A DNA stretch of 64,000 nucleotides from Taklimakanibacter sp049323275 (GTDB lineage Bacteria; Pseudomonadota; Alphaproteobacteria; Rhizobiales; Aestuariivirgaceae). Positions 16,163 to 24,585 of this stretch are shown one piece after another (positions within the stretch are counted from its first letter, which is position 1; every line of letters begins with the position of its first letter). The stretch lies in the NCBI GenBank assembly GCA_049323275.1, contig JBMOOM010000120.1, positions 147,512 to 211,511 on the forward strand, read 5' to 3'. The translations under genes were made by a program, and so were the position numbers. Below the pieces are notes generated by a model. It saw only the letters and a program-made list of their open reading frames with translations, searched no databases and was not told the origin of the DNA.

Positions 16163-16505
16163 CAAATCAGCGCCGATCACTTTCGACGACTTCCTCAAAG
16201 TCGACATCCGAGCCGGAACGATCATCGAGGCGGAGCCATTCCCGGAGGCGCGCAAGCCGGCCTTCAAGCTCAAGATCGATTTCGGCCCCGAGATCGGCGT
16301 CAAGAAATCCTCGGCTCAGATCACCAAGCATTACAGGCTCGACGAGCTCGTCGGCCGGCAAGTGGCGGCAGTCGTCAATTTCCCGCCGCGCCAGATCGGC
16401 AAGTTCATGTCCGAAGTCCTGACGCTCGGCTTCCCCGATGGCGATGGCGAAGTGGTGCTCGCGGCGATCGAGCGCAAAGTGCCGAATGGTGGCCGGCTCT
16501 ATTGA
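16146..16505 (+). CDS. csaA: tRNA-binding protein CsaA
   Basis: 119 residues with a single tRNA-binding OB fold: FLKVDIRAGTIIEAEPFPEARKPAFKLKIDFG, KKSSAQITKHY, VAAVVNFPPRQIGKFMSEVLTLGF. The length matches CsaA, a dimeric secretion-related chaperone and tRNA-binding protein. The start is the ATG at 16146 within the end of the TetR gene; the longer reading from 16062 has no family match before this Met. Confidence 0.92.
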   Translation: MTQPTDKSAPITFDDFLKVDIRAGTIIEAEPFPEARKPAFKLKIDFGPEIGVKKSSAQITKHYRLDELVGRQVAAVVNFPPRQIGKFMSEVLTLGFPDGDGEVVLAAIERKVPNGGRLY

Positions 16506-16536
16506 GCTTCGGATTCGCGTAAAATTTTTTGCAGTT

Positions 16537-16565
16537 TTGCGCGCGCCACGGCATCGCTTTAACGT
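16537..16565 (+). promoter_or_regulatory. Possible promoter of the decarboxylase-antiporter unit
   Basis: TTGCGC, 17 bp, TAACGT in the 128-bp intergenic region. The -35 box equals that of prs and the -10 is weak. The predicted leader is about 60 nt and contains the hairpin at 16612-16628. Confidence 0.35.
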
Positions 16566-16611
16566 TACTTGCCTGAAAAGAATCTTGTGCAGCACGGGCG
16601 CCAGGATCATA

Positions 16612-16628
16612 CTCCCTTCAAAAGGGGG
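16612..16628 (+). promoter_or_regulatory. Hairpin covering the Shine-Dalgarno of the decarboxylase
   Basis: CTCCCTT, loop CAA, AAGGGGG: a 7-bp stem with one G-U pair. The right arm is the ribosome-binding site, which lies 5 nt before the ATG at 16634. Such a structure would lower translation until opened by an RNA-binding protein, an upstream sRNA or a change of conditions. Confidence 0.45.
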
Positions 16629-16633
16629 AAGCC

Positions 16634-18925
16634 ATGGCTGCATCCGCACGGCGTACTCTTGGAATGAAGGCCCTCGTCGTCGATGACGAACTGACCGAGG
16701 AAAGCGCCGCCGGGCGTGCGGTGCGTGGCCTCGTCACGGAACTGAAACGCAGGGATGTCGACGTCGTCACCGCTCAGGCAGCGGAGGATGCCATCGCGAT
16801 CGTCCGATCGGATCCGGCCCTGCAATGCATCCTGCTCGACTGGGATCTGGGGCCTGATGGCCACGATTTATCGGCTTCGGTCGTGGACGCGGTACGCCAT
16901 CGGAATACGCATGTTCCGATTTTCCTGATGGCCGACCGCAGTGTCGCTTCGAGCGTGCCGGCGGGCGTCATGGCCAAGGTCAATGACTTCGTCTGGATGC
17001 TCGAGGACACGGTTGATTTCGTCGGCGGACGGATCGAGGCGGCGATCGGGCGCTATCGCGGCACGGTGCTGCCGCCGATGTTCGCGGCGCTCACGCAATT
17101 CGCTCAGGTGCATGAATATTCATGGCACACGCCGGGCCACACGGGCGGTACAGGCTTCCTGAAGTCACCCCCCGGACGCGCCTTTTTCGAATTCTTCGGC
17201 GAAAGGCTGCTGCGCTCCGATCTCTCGATCTCGGTCGGCGAGCTCGGTTCGCTGCTCGACCATTCGGGGCCGATCGGCGCCAGCGAGAAATATGCCGCCC
17301 GCGTCTTCGGCTCGCATCGCAGCTATCACGTCACCAACGGGTCATCGACTTCCAACCGGGTGATCCTGATGGCGAGCGTCAGCCGCGACCAGATCGCTTT
17401 GTGCGACCGCAACTGCCACAAATCGGCGGAGCATGCGATGACCATGTCGGGCGCCATCCCGACCTATCTGGTGCCGACGCGCAATCACTATGGAATCATC
17501 GGGCCGATCCCGCCGGAACGGCTTACCAATGTGGCGATCCGGCAGGCGGTTGACGCCAATCCCTTGACCGCCGGTCTCAAGGATCGTCAGCCGAAGCATG
17601 CGATCATCACCAACTCGACCTATGACGGGCTCTGCTACAATGTCACGCGGGTCGAGGAGCTGCTGGGCAGCAGCGTCGACCGGCTGCATTTCGATGAGGC
17701 CTGGTATGGTTATGCGCGATTCAACCCGATCTATCGCGACCGTTTCGCCATGCATGGCGATCCGCGCGATCATGGCCCCGACAAGCCGACGGTCTTCGCC
17801 ACCCAGTCGACCCATAAGCTGCTGGCGGCGCTGTCGCAGGCTTCCTTCATACATGTGCGCGACGGCAGGCGTCCGATCCCGCATGGTCTCTTCAACGAGA
17901 CCTTCATGATGCATGCCTCGACTTCGCCCTGTTACCCGATCATCGCGTCGAACGACGTATCGGCGGCGATGATGGACGAGCCGGGTGGTCAGGCGCTGAC
18001 CAGCGAGTCGATCGAGGAGGCAGTCGCCTTCCGCCAGATGATGGCGCGTCTCAACAGTGAATTCGCCGACAAGGGCGAGTGGTTCTTCGATTGCTGGCAG
18101 CCGCCCAGGGTTCGCGATCCCAAAACCGGACGCACCACCGCATTCCACGAGGCTTCAGCCGAGGCGCTGACCGGCGATCCCTCATGCTGGGTGCTGAAGC
18201 CCGGCGAGCCCTGGCACGGTTTCGGCGAGATCGAGGACGGCTACTGCATGCTCGATCCGATCAAGGTCTCGATCGTGACGCCGGGCGTCGCTCCAGGCGG
18301 CGGGTTGATGCCGGTCGGCATTCCTGCCAGCGTCGTGACGGCCTATCTCGACGCCCAGGGCATCGTGGTCGAGAAAACCACCGACTTCACCATCCTGTTC
18401 CTCTTCTCGATCGGCGTCACCAAAGGCAAATGGGGATCGCTGGTCAGCGCGCTCTGCGATTTCAAGCGCGACTACGATGCCAACCTGTCGCTCGAATTCG
18501 CGATCCCCTCGCTGACCAAGGATCATCCCGGGCGCTATGCCGGCATGGGCCTCAGGGATCTCGCCGACACGATGTTCCAGGCGATGGACCAGCTCAAGAC
18601 CACCGCCAGCATGGCGGCCGGCTTCTCCGTCCTGCCGCGTCCCGACATGAGCCCGGTCAATGCCTATGAGCGGCTGGTGCAGGGCAATGTCGAGCAGGTG
18701 ACGCTCGGGCAATTGGCCGGCCGCACCGTCGCCACCGGCGTGGTGCCTTATCCGCCCGGCATTCCGCTGCTGATGCCCGGTGAGAATGCAGGGCCGGCCG
18801 ACGGGCCGGTGCTCGGCTATCTCAAGGCGCTTGAGGCCTATGATCTGCGTTTTCCCGGCTTCACCCATGACACGCATGGCGTCGAGGTCGAGGAGGGGCT
18901 CTACCGCATCTATTGCCTGCGCTGA
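16634..18925 (+). CDS. Orn/Lys/Arg decarboxylase, AdiA-type with N-terminal wing domain
   Basis: 763 residues, the length of inducible acid-resistance decarboxylases (AdiA, CadA, SpeF). The N-terminal flavodoxin-like wing looks like a receiver domain (KALVVDDELTEES, CILLDWDLGPDG). The fold-type I PLP core has HTPGHTGG, the substrate loop HVTNGSSTSNRV, LHFDEAWYGYARF and the PLP lysine Lys395 in ATQSTHKLLAAL. It removes CO2 from arginine, lysine or ornithine, consuming a proton; the substrate is not settled by sequence. The antiporter gene follows 27 bp later. Likely roles are acid tolerance or agmatine/putrescine supply. Confidence 0.92.
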   Translation: MAASARRTLGMKALVVDDELTEESAAGRAVRGLVTELKRRDVDVVTAQAAEDAIAIVRSDPALQCILLDWDLGPDGHDLSASVVDAVRHRNTHVPIFLMADRSVASSVPAGVMAKVNDFVWMLEDTVDFVGGRIEAAIGRYRGTVLPPMFAALTQFAQVHEYSWHTPGHTGGTGFLKSPPGRAFFEFFGERLLRSDLSISVGELGSLLDHSGPIGASEKYAARVFGSHRSYHVTNGSSTSNRVILMASVSRDQIALCDRNCHKSAEHAMTMSGAIPTYLVPTRNHYGIIGPIPPERLTNVAIRQAVDANPLTAGLKDRQPKHAIITNSTYDGLCYNVTRVEELLGSSVDRLHFDEAWYGYARFNPIYRDRFAMHGDPRDHGPDKPTVFATQSTHKLLAALSQASFIHVRDGRRPIPHGLFNETFMMHASTSPCYPIIASNDVSAAMMDEPGGQALTSESIEEAVAFRQMMARLNSEFADKGEWFFDCWQPPRVRDPKTGRTTAFHEASAEALTGDPSCWVLKPGEPWHGFGEIEDGYCMLDPIKVSIVTPGVAPGGGLMPVGIPASVVTAYLDAQGIVVEKTTDFTILFLFSIGVTKGKWGSLVSALCDFKRDYDANLSLEFAIPSLTKDHPGRYAGMGLRDLADTMFQAMDQLKTTASMAAGFSVLPRPDMSPVNAYERLVQGNVEQVTLGQLAGRTVATGVVPYPPGIPLLMPGENAGPADGPVLGYLKALEAYDLRFPGFTHDTHGVEVEEGLYRIYCLR

Positions 18926-18952
18926 GGCGGGTTGACGAAGAGGGGTTTGGGT

Positions 18953-20302
18953 ATGGCCGCGTCCAAATCAAAAATGAATGTCTGGCAGCTGACGATCCTG
19001 ACGGCTGTCAACATGATCGGCTCGGGCATCATCCTGCTGCCGTCGAAGCTCGCCGAAGTGGGGACGATCTCGCTCTATTCGTGGATCGTCACAGCCGGCG
19101 GCTCGCTCGCCCTCGCTTATGCCTTCGCCCGCTGCGGCATGCTCAGCCGCAAGCCCGGCGGCATGGGCGGCTATGCCGAATATGCTTTCGGCAAGGCCGG
19201 CAACTTCATGGCGAACTATACTTACGGCCTGTCGCTGGTCATCGCCAATGTGGCCATCGCGATCACCGCGGTCGGCTATGGCATGGTGCTGTTCAACAGC
19301 ACTCTTTCGCCGCTCGAGACCTGTTTGTGGACGATCGTGCTTTTGGTGGTGACGACGGTCGCCAATTTCGGCGGCGCGCGCATCACCGGCCGCATCGGCG
19401 CCATTACCGTGTGGGGCGTCATCGCGCCGGTCGTGGTCGTGGCGCTGCTCGGCTGGTTCTGGTTCAGCGGCACGACCTGGACGGAAGCCTGGAACCCCAA
19501 GAACCTCGACTTCCTGCCGGCGGTGGGCAGCTCGATCTCGATCACGCTCTGGGCCTTTCTCGGCCTCGAATCGGCCTGCGCCAATGCCGATGCGGCGGAA
19601 AATCCGGAACGCGACGTACCGATCGCGGTGCTCGGCGGCACGATCGGCGCCGCCGTCATCTATATCGTTTCCACCAATGTCATCGCCGGCATCATCCCCA
19701 ATGCCGAACTCGCCAAGTCCAACGCACCCTTCGGCCTCGCCTTCTCCATGATGTTCTCGCCGATGGTCGGTCAGATCGTGACCGCCGCCATGGTCATCGC
19801 CTGCATCGGCTCGCTGCTCGGCTGGCAGTTCACCGTGGCGCAGGTCTTCAAGAGCTCGGCCGATGTCGGCTACTTCCTGCCGATCTTCAAGATGGGGACC
19901 AGGTCGGGCACGCCGATCGTCGGCATGCTCGTCCTTCTGGTGGCGCAGGTCGCTCTCTCGTTGATGACGATCAGCCCCGAGCTCAGCAGCCAGTTCCAGA
20001 AGATCGTCGATTTCGCCGTAGTGACCAATCTGGTGCCCTATGTCATGTCGATGGCGGCGCTGATCACCATCCAGAAGATCGCGCGCGTGCCGGCGGGCCC
20101 GGCGCTGGTGACCAATGTCATCGCCATGATCGCCACCGCCTACAGCTTCTATGCGCTCTACAGCTCAGGCGAGCAGGCGCTGATGCTGGGGGGTCTGTGT
20201 GTCTTTGCGGGCTGGACACTGTTCGGCTTCGTCAGCGCGCGCTTCTATCAGGCGGAGGTCGACGCCGGGGTGAAGAACCCGGGCCTTTCACTGCAAGAAT
20301 GA
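18953..20302 (+). CDS. APC-superfamily basic amino acid/polyamine antiporter (PotE/AdiC-like)
   Basis: 449 residues, about twelve transmembrane helices. The first helix has the APC signature NMIGSGIILLPSKLAEVG, and WAFLGLESACANADAAENPERDVP is the helix 6 to 7 segment common to PotE, CadB and AdiC. It probably exchanges the amino acid substrate of the adjacent decarboxylase for its amine product. The start at 18953 has AGGGG 8 bp upstream; an upstream TTG (18932) is less likely. It converges on the aldo/keto reductase with only 6 bp between stops. Confidence 0.9.
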   Translation: MAASKSKMNVWQLTILTAVNMIGSGIILLPSKLAEVGTISLYSWIVTAGGSLALAYAFARCGMLSRKPGGMGGYAEYAFGKAGNFMANYTYGLSLVIANVAIAITAVGYGMVLFNSTLSPLETCLWTIVLLVVTTVANFGGARITGRIGAITVWGVIAPVVVVALLGWFWFSGTTWTEAWNPKNLDFLPAVGSSISITLWAFLGLESACANADAAENPERDVPIAVLGGTIGAAVIYIVSTNVIAGIIPNAELAKSNAPFGLAFSMMFSPMVGQIVTAAMVIACIGSLLGWQFTVAQVFKSSADVGYFLPIFKMGTRSGTPIVGMLVLLVAQVALSLMTISPELSSQFQKIVDFAVVTNLVPYVMSMAALITIQKIARVPAGPALVTNVIAMIATAYSFYALYSSGEQALMLGGLCVFAGWTLFGFVSARFYQAEVDAGVKNPGLSLQE

Positions 20303-20308
20303 CGCACC

Positions 20309-21304
20309 TCATCCATTGACCAACTTCAGGCCCTCATCGGTGTAGCGCTTGCCGGCGACCGACTCCTTCGGCACTGCCGCCGCGATGGCGGCGAGGTCCT
20401 GCGCCGTCAGCACGACGTCCACGGCCCCGGCATTGTCTTCGAGGTGATTGATCTTGCGGGCGCCGGGGATCGGCACGATGAAATCACCCTGATGCAGCAC
20501 CCAGGCGAGCACCAATTGCGCCGGCGTGATCTTCTTCTGGCGGGCGATGGCTTCGAGCGTCTCGACGAAGGCCATGTTGGCCTTGATGTTCTCGGCCTGG
20601 AAGCGCGGCTGGGTGCGGCGCCAGTCATTGCCGGCGAGACTCTCGGCCGATCGGATGGCGCCGGCGAGGAAGCCGCGCCCCAGAGGACTGTAAGGCACGA
20701 AGCCGATGCCGAGCTCGCGGCAAGCCGGCAGCACCTCGGCCTCCGGATCACGCGTCCATAGGGAATATTCGCTCTGCACCGCGGCGATCGGGTGCACCTT
20801 GTGCGCCCGGCGGATGGTTGCCGCACTTGCCTCCGAAAGGCCGAGCGCCCCGACCTTGCCCTGGTTTACGAGATCCGCCATGGCGCCCACCGTGTCCTCG
20901 ATCGGCACCTTGGGGTCTACGCGGTGCTGGTAGAAGAGGTCGATATGGTCGATGCCCAGCCGCTTGAGCGAGGCGTCGGCCACCTCCTTCACATGCTCGG
21001 GCCGGCTGTCGACGCCGTTGATCGGCGAGGACCCCGGCTGAGCGGCGCCGAAAGTGAAGCCGAATTTCGTGGCGATCACGACCTTGTCGCGCACATCCTT
21101 CAGCGCTTTGCCGACCAGGATCTCGTTCTCGAAGGGACCATAGACTTCGGCGGTGTCGAAGAAGGTGACGCCGATATCGACGGCGCGGCGCAGGGTCTCG
21201 ATCGATTTCGCCTCCTCCTGGCCGCCATAGGCGTAGCTCATGCCCATACAGCCGAGGCCGATGGCGGAGACGGTGAGCTCGCTGCCGAGCTTGCGGTGTT
21301 TCAT
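20309..21304 (-). CDS. Aldo/keto reductase (AKR13-like)
   Basis: 331 residues forming a TIM barrel. NADPH-dependent carbonyl reductase family: GLGCMGMSYAYGG start, catalytic Asp and Tyr in VTFFDTAEVYGPFENE, Lys in VVIATKFGF and His in DHIDLFYQHRVDP, and a C-terminal cofactor site GARKINHLEDN. It resembles the YajO/AKR13 group with broad aldehyde substrates. It lies 9 bp after the DUF1194 gene, so the two are probably cotranscribed. Confidence 0.92.
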   Translation of the reverse strand: MKHRKLGSELTVSAIGLGCMGMSYAYGGQEEAKSIETLRRAVDIGVTFFDTAEVYGPFENEILVGKALKDVRDKVVIATKFGFTFGAAQPGSSPINGVDSRPEHVKEVADASLKRLGIDHIDLFYQHRVDPKVPIEDTVGAMADLVNQGKVGALGLSEASAATIRRAHKVHPIAAVQSEYSLWTRDPEAEVLPACRELGIGFVPYSPLGRGFLAGAIRSAESLAGNDWRRTQPRFQAENIKANMAFVETLEAIARQKKITPAQLVLAWVLHQGDFIVPIPGARKINHLEDNAGAVDVVLTAQDLAAIAAAVPKESVAGKRYTDEGLKLVNG

Positions 21305-21313
21305 GGTCTTCTC

Positions 21314-22021
21314 CTATCTGGAACGGAAAGCGAGGCGCGGGCGATATTCGATCTCGCGCAAGAGCTTGAGGCGCATCGCCTCGGTGAAGTCCTCGTAATC
21401 CTTGGCCGTCATGACGAAGCTGTCGGGTCCGGCCTGGACATTGCGGCGATAATAGTCGGCAAGATCGCTCACCTCGTTCTGGATGGCGAGGCCGTTGATC
21501 ACGGCCCCGCGGCTCAAGGCCATGGCGCGCGCCTGCCCGACCAGGACGGTGAATTCGCGCGCCGCCGACTCGCGGCCATCGCCCGATACGTCGACGACAG
21601 CGCGCGCCGCTTCGATGTCGTTGCCGTCGATCGTTCGCAGAGCGGCGGCGATACCTTCACCGATGGCCGTCGATCCGGTTTGCCGGCGTGGAAAGGTCTC
21701 GACCGTCGCCGCGAAACGCTCGGCCTCCGTGTCGGAGGTGATGACGAACCAGCCGGTCGTGTCCTTGGGAGTCTGCGGCTCGGCCCAGACCAGCAGATTG
21801 ACCGCGATGCTCTTCATCGGTCCGGAGCGGATGGCGCGCCGGACCGCGGCGTCGCGAAAACCTTGCGCGATGCCTTCGAGCTGCAGCGCATATTCGCGAT
21901 CATCGACGCTGCCCGAGGCATCGACCGCGAGCACCAGCTCGAGATCCACGGTCTTGGCCAGGGCCGCGCCCGCAACGGGCTGACTCATGGCGAGCAGGAG
22001 AAGGGCCAGCAGGTAACGCAT
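21314..22021 (-). CDS. DUF1194 von Willebrand A-like secreted protein
   Basis: 235 residues from MRYLLALLLLAMS. A signal peptide (cleavage near SQPVAGAALA) precedes a VWA-like domain with the MIDAS motif LAVDASGSVDDREY, a conserved Thr in GSTAIGEGI and the Asp loop DVSGDGRES. DUF1194 proteins are common in alphaproteobacteria but have no assigned function; metal-dependent adhesion or complex assembly in the periplasm is typical for VWA domains. A start further upstream (22108) would add a non-hydrophobic leader and is less likely. Confidence 0.88.
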   Translation of the reverse strand: MRYLLALLLLAMSQPVAGAALAKTVDLELVLAVDASGSVDDREYALQLEGIAQGFRDAAVRRAIRSGPMKSIAVNLLVWAEPQTPKDTTGWFVITSDTEAERFAATVETFPRRQTGSTAIGEGIAAALRTIDGNDIEAARAVVDVSGDGRESAAREFTVLVGQARAMALSRGAVINGLAIQNEVSDLADYYRRNVQAGPDSFVMTAKDYEDFTEAMRLKLLREIEYRPRLAFRSR

Positions 22022-22054
22022 GGTGGTGGCCAGTCTACAGACTCGAGGCCGGGT

Positions 22055-22067
22055 TGAGAACTTCTCA
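22055..22067. promoter_or_regulatory. Small perfect palindrome before the DMGDH-like gene
   Basis: TGAGAA-C-TTCTCA, a 6-1-6 perfect inverted repeat between the divergent DUF1194 and oxidoreductase genes, 22 bp upstream of a good -35 element. The position suits an activator or repressor of either gene. Confidence 0.35.
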
Positions 22068-22089
22068 CCGGCGAATGGCAGGCGCGCCG

Positions 22090-22118
22090 TTGCGACAGAG
22101 CGGGCCATTGGCTAAAAG
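22090..22118 (+). promoter_or_regulatory. Sigma70-type promoter of the DMGDH-like gene
   Basis: TTGCGA, 17 bp, TAAAAG, giving a leader of about 30 nt before the ATG at 22154, which carries AAGGA as ribosome-binding site. Confidence 0.55.
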
Positions 22119-22153
22119 GCTTGAGACATATCCCTTCCGTTCAAGGAAATCCC

Positions 22154-24583
22154 ATGCGCAGTCAGGCTCGTGTTGTCGTCATCGGCGGCGGTGTCGTCGG
22201 GGCGTCGGTGCTCTACCATCTCACCAAGCGCGGCTGGAAGGATGTCGTGCTGGTCGAACGCGACGAGCTGACGTCGGGATCGACCTGGCATGCGGCCGGC
22301 GGTTTTCACACGCTCAATGGCGATCCCAATGTCGCGAAGCTGCAGGAATACACGATCAATCTCTACAAGGAGATCGAGCAGATCTCCGGCCAGGCGACCG
22401 GCATCCATCTGACCGGCGGCGTCATGCTGGTGTCCAACCGCGCCCGCTGGGACTGGCTCAAGATGGCGCATGCGCGCAATCGCTATCTGGGCGTGCCGAC
22501 CGAGCTCATCCCGGTCAAGGAAGCGAAGAAATACTGGCCGCTGCTGGACGAGAAGCAGTTCATCGGCGCCATGTTCCATCCGCTCGAAGGCCATCTCGAT
22601 CCCTCCGGCACGACGCATGCCTATGCCAAGGCGGCGCGGATCCAGGGCGCCGAAGTCATCCGCAAGAACCGCGTCACCGACACGGTGCAGCGCTCCGACG
22701 GGACCTGGGATGTGGTCACCGAAGGCGGCACGATCCATGCCGAACATGTGGTCAATGCCGGCGGCCTGTGGGCGCGCGAGGTTGGCCGCTTCGTCGGTCT
22801 CGAACTGCCGATCCTCGCCATGGCGCATCAATATCTCATCACCGAGGAAATCCCCGAGGTCGTCGCCTTTCAGAAGGAGACCGGCCGTGAGATGCTCCAT
22901 TGCATCGACTTCGACGGCGAGCTCTATATGCGTCAGGAGCGCACCGGCGCGCTGGTGGGCACCTACGAGCCCAATGGCCGGCCATGGTCGCCGAAAGTGG
23001 CACCGTGGGATTTCTCGACCGAACTCCTTCCGCCCGATCTCGATCATATCTCCGACAATCTCGAGCGCGCCTTCCAGCATCATCCGGCGCTCGCCAAGGC
23101 CGGCATCAAGAATGTCATCCACGGGCCGTTCACCTTCGCGCCCGACGGCAATCCGCTGGTCGGGCCGATCCGGGGCCTGCACAACTACTGGGTCGCCTGC
23201 GGCGTGATGGCGGGCTTCAGCCAGGGCGGCGGCGTCGGCCTCGCTTTGTCGAACTGGATCGTCGACGGCGATCCGGGCTTCGATATCTGGGCCATGGATG
23301 TGGCGCGGTACGGCTCCTGGGCCAACATGTCCTACACATCGAAGAAGGTGATCGAGAATTACGGACGCCGTTTCCGCATCACCTTCCCGAATGAGGAGCT
23401 GCCGGCAGCTCGGCCGCTGCGCACCAGCGCGCTCTATGAGCGGTTCAAGGGGATGGGCGCCTTCTTCGGCGTGAGCTACGGCCTCGAGCAGGCGCTGTGG
23501 TTCGCGCCCAAAGGCAAGAAGCCGACGGAAAAGATCACCTTCCGCCGCTCCAATGCGTTTCCGATCGTCGGCGACGAATGCCGCGCGGTGCGTGAGCGGG
23601 TGGGCGTGATCGAGATCACCGGCTATGCCAAATATGAGATCACCGGGGCGGGGGCCGAGACCTGGCTGTCGCATCTCCTCGCCAACCGCATTCCGGCCAA
23701 GGGCCATCTGGCGCTGACGCCGATGCTCAACGAGGCGGGCAAGCTGATCGGCGACTTCACCGTCGCCAAGGCCGATGACGAGCGCTTCTACATCTTCGGC
23801 TCGGGCCCGGCCGAGAATTATCATATGCGCTGGTTCGAGGCGCATCTGCCGAAGGACGGCAGCGTCTCGGTGCGGCCGCTGGCCGTCGAGCTCGCCGGGC
23901 TTTCCATTGCCGGCCCAAGCGCCCGCCAGCTCCTGGCCAAGCTCACCGACGCCGATGTGTCCAACGAAGCCTTTCCCTTCATGGCCTTCCGCGAGATGGA
24001 TCTCGGCATCGTGCCGGCCAAGGTGGGACGCGTCTCCTTCACCGGCGATCTCGGCTATGAGATCTGGGTGCGTTCGGACTATCTCATCGCCGCGCATGAC
24101 ATGATCGTCGAAGCGGGGCGTGAATTGGGCCTCGCCCATTTCGGCGGCCGCGCCCTGATGTCGCTCAGGCTCGAGAAATCCTGGGGCACCTGGACGCGCG
24201 AATACCGTCCGATCTACGGACCGCTCGAAGCCGGCCTCGGCCGTTTCGTGTCCTTCAAGAAGAACGACTTCATCGGCCGCGACAGCGCGCTCAAGGAGAA
24301 GGAGGAGGGCGGCAAGCTCAGGCTTCTCACCTTCACCGTCGAGACCAAGGATGTCGATGTGATCGGCGACGAGCCGGTGTGGCACAAGGGCAAGGTGATC
24401 GGCTGGATCACGTCGGGCGGCTATGCCCATTTTGCCGGCAAATCGGTGGCGCTCGGCTATGTGCCGAAGGAGATCGCCCAGGAGGACGAGGGCTTCGAGA
24501 TCGAGATCATCGGCAAGCGCTACAAGGCAAAGCCGCAGCGCGAGCCGCTCTTCGATCCCAAGGGCGAGCGGATGCGGGGCTGA
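22154..24583 (+). CDS. Dimethylglycine/sarcosine dehydrogenase-like flavoprotein with GcvT domains
   Basis: 809 residues. The N-terminal DAO-type FAD domain starts VVVIGGGVVGASVLYHL; His46 in STWHAAGG is the position that carries covalent FAD in dimethylglycine dehydrogenase. The C-terminal half (from about 430) is a GcvT-like folate-binding module (SNAFPIVGDECRAVRERVGVIE, GDLGYEIWV) plus the GcvT C-terminal barrel. These enzymes demethylate dimethylglycine or sarcosine and pass the C1 unit to tetrahydrofolate. Paralogues act on other N-methylated compounds, so the substrate remains open. It ends 2 bp from the convergent transporter gene. Confidence 0.9.
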   Translation: MRSQARVVVIGGGVVGASVLYHLTKRGWKDVVLVERDELTSGSTWHAAGGFHTLNGDPNVAKLQEYTINLYKEIEQISGQATGIHLTGGVMLVSNRARWDWLKMAHARNRYLGVPTELIPVKEAKKYWPLLDEKQFIGAMFHPLEGHLDPSGTTHAYAKAARIQGAEVIRKNRVTDTVQRSDGTWDVVTEGGTIHAEHVVNAGGLWAREVGRFVGLELPILAMAHQYLITEEIPEVVAFQKETGREMLHCIDFDGELYMRQERTGALVGTYEPNGRPWSPKVAPWDFSTELLPPDLDHISDNLERAFQHHPALAKAGIKNVIHGPFTFAPDGNPLVGPIRGLHNYWVACGVMAGFSQGGGVGLALSNWIVDGDPGFDIWAMDVARYGSWANMSYTSKKVIENYGRRFRITFPNEELPAARPLRTSALYERFKGMGAFFGVSYGLEQALWFAPKGKKPTEKITFRRSNAFPIVGDECRAVRERVGVIEITGYAKYEITGAGAETWLSHLLANRIPAKGHLALTPMLNEAGKLIGDFTVAKADDERFYIFGSGPAENYHMRWFEAHLPKDGSVSVRPLAVELAGLSIAGPSARQLLAKLTDADVSNEAFPFMAFREMDLGIVPAKVGRVSFTGDLGYEIWVRSDYLIAAHDMIVEAGRELGLAHFGGRALMSLRLEKSWGTWTREYRPIYGPLEAGLGRFVSFKKNDFIGRDSALKEKEEGGKLRLLTFTVETKDVDVIGDEPVWHKGKVIGWITSGGYAHFAGKSVALGYVPKEIAQEDEGFEIEIIGKRYKAKPQREPLFDPKGERMRG

Positions 24584-24585
24584 CG

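Noticed and set aside
18913..20319. 468-codon frame overlapping the antiporter gene in another frame
   Set aside because: Shifted reading of the same codons, very rich in Arg, His and Gly; the PotE-like frame has clear family motifs.
22112..24430. 772-codon open frame antisense to the DMGDH-like gene
   Set aside because: Antisense shadow of a strongly supported gene; no ribosome-binding site or family match.
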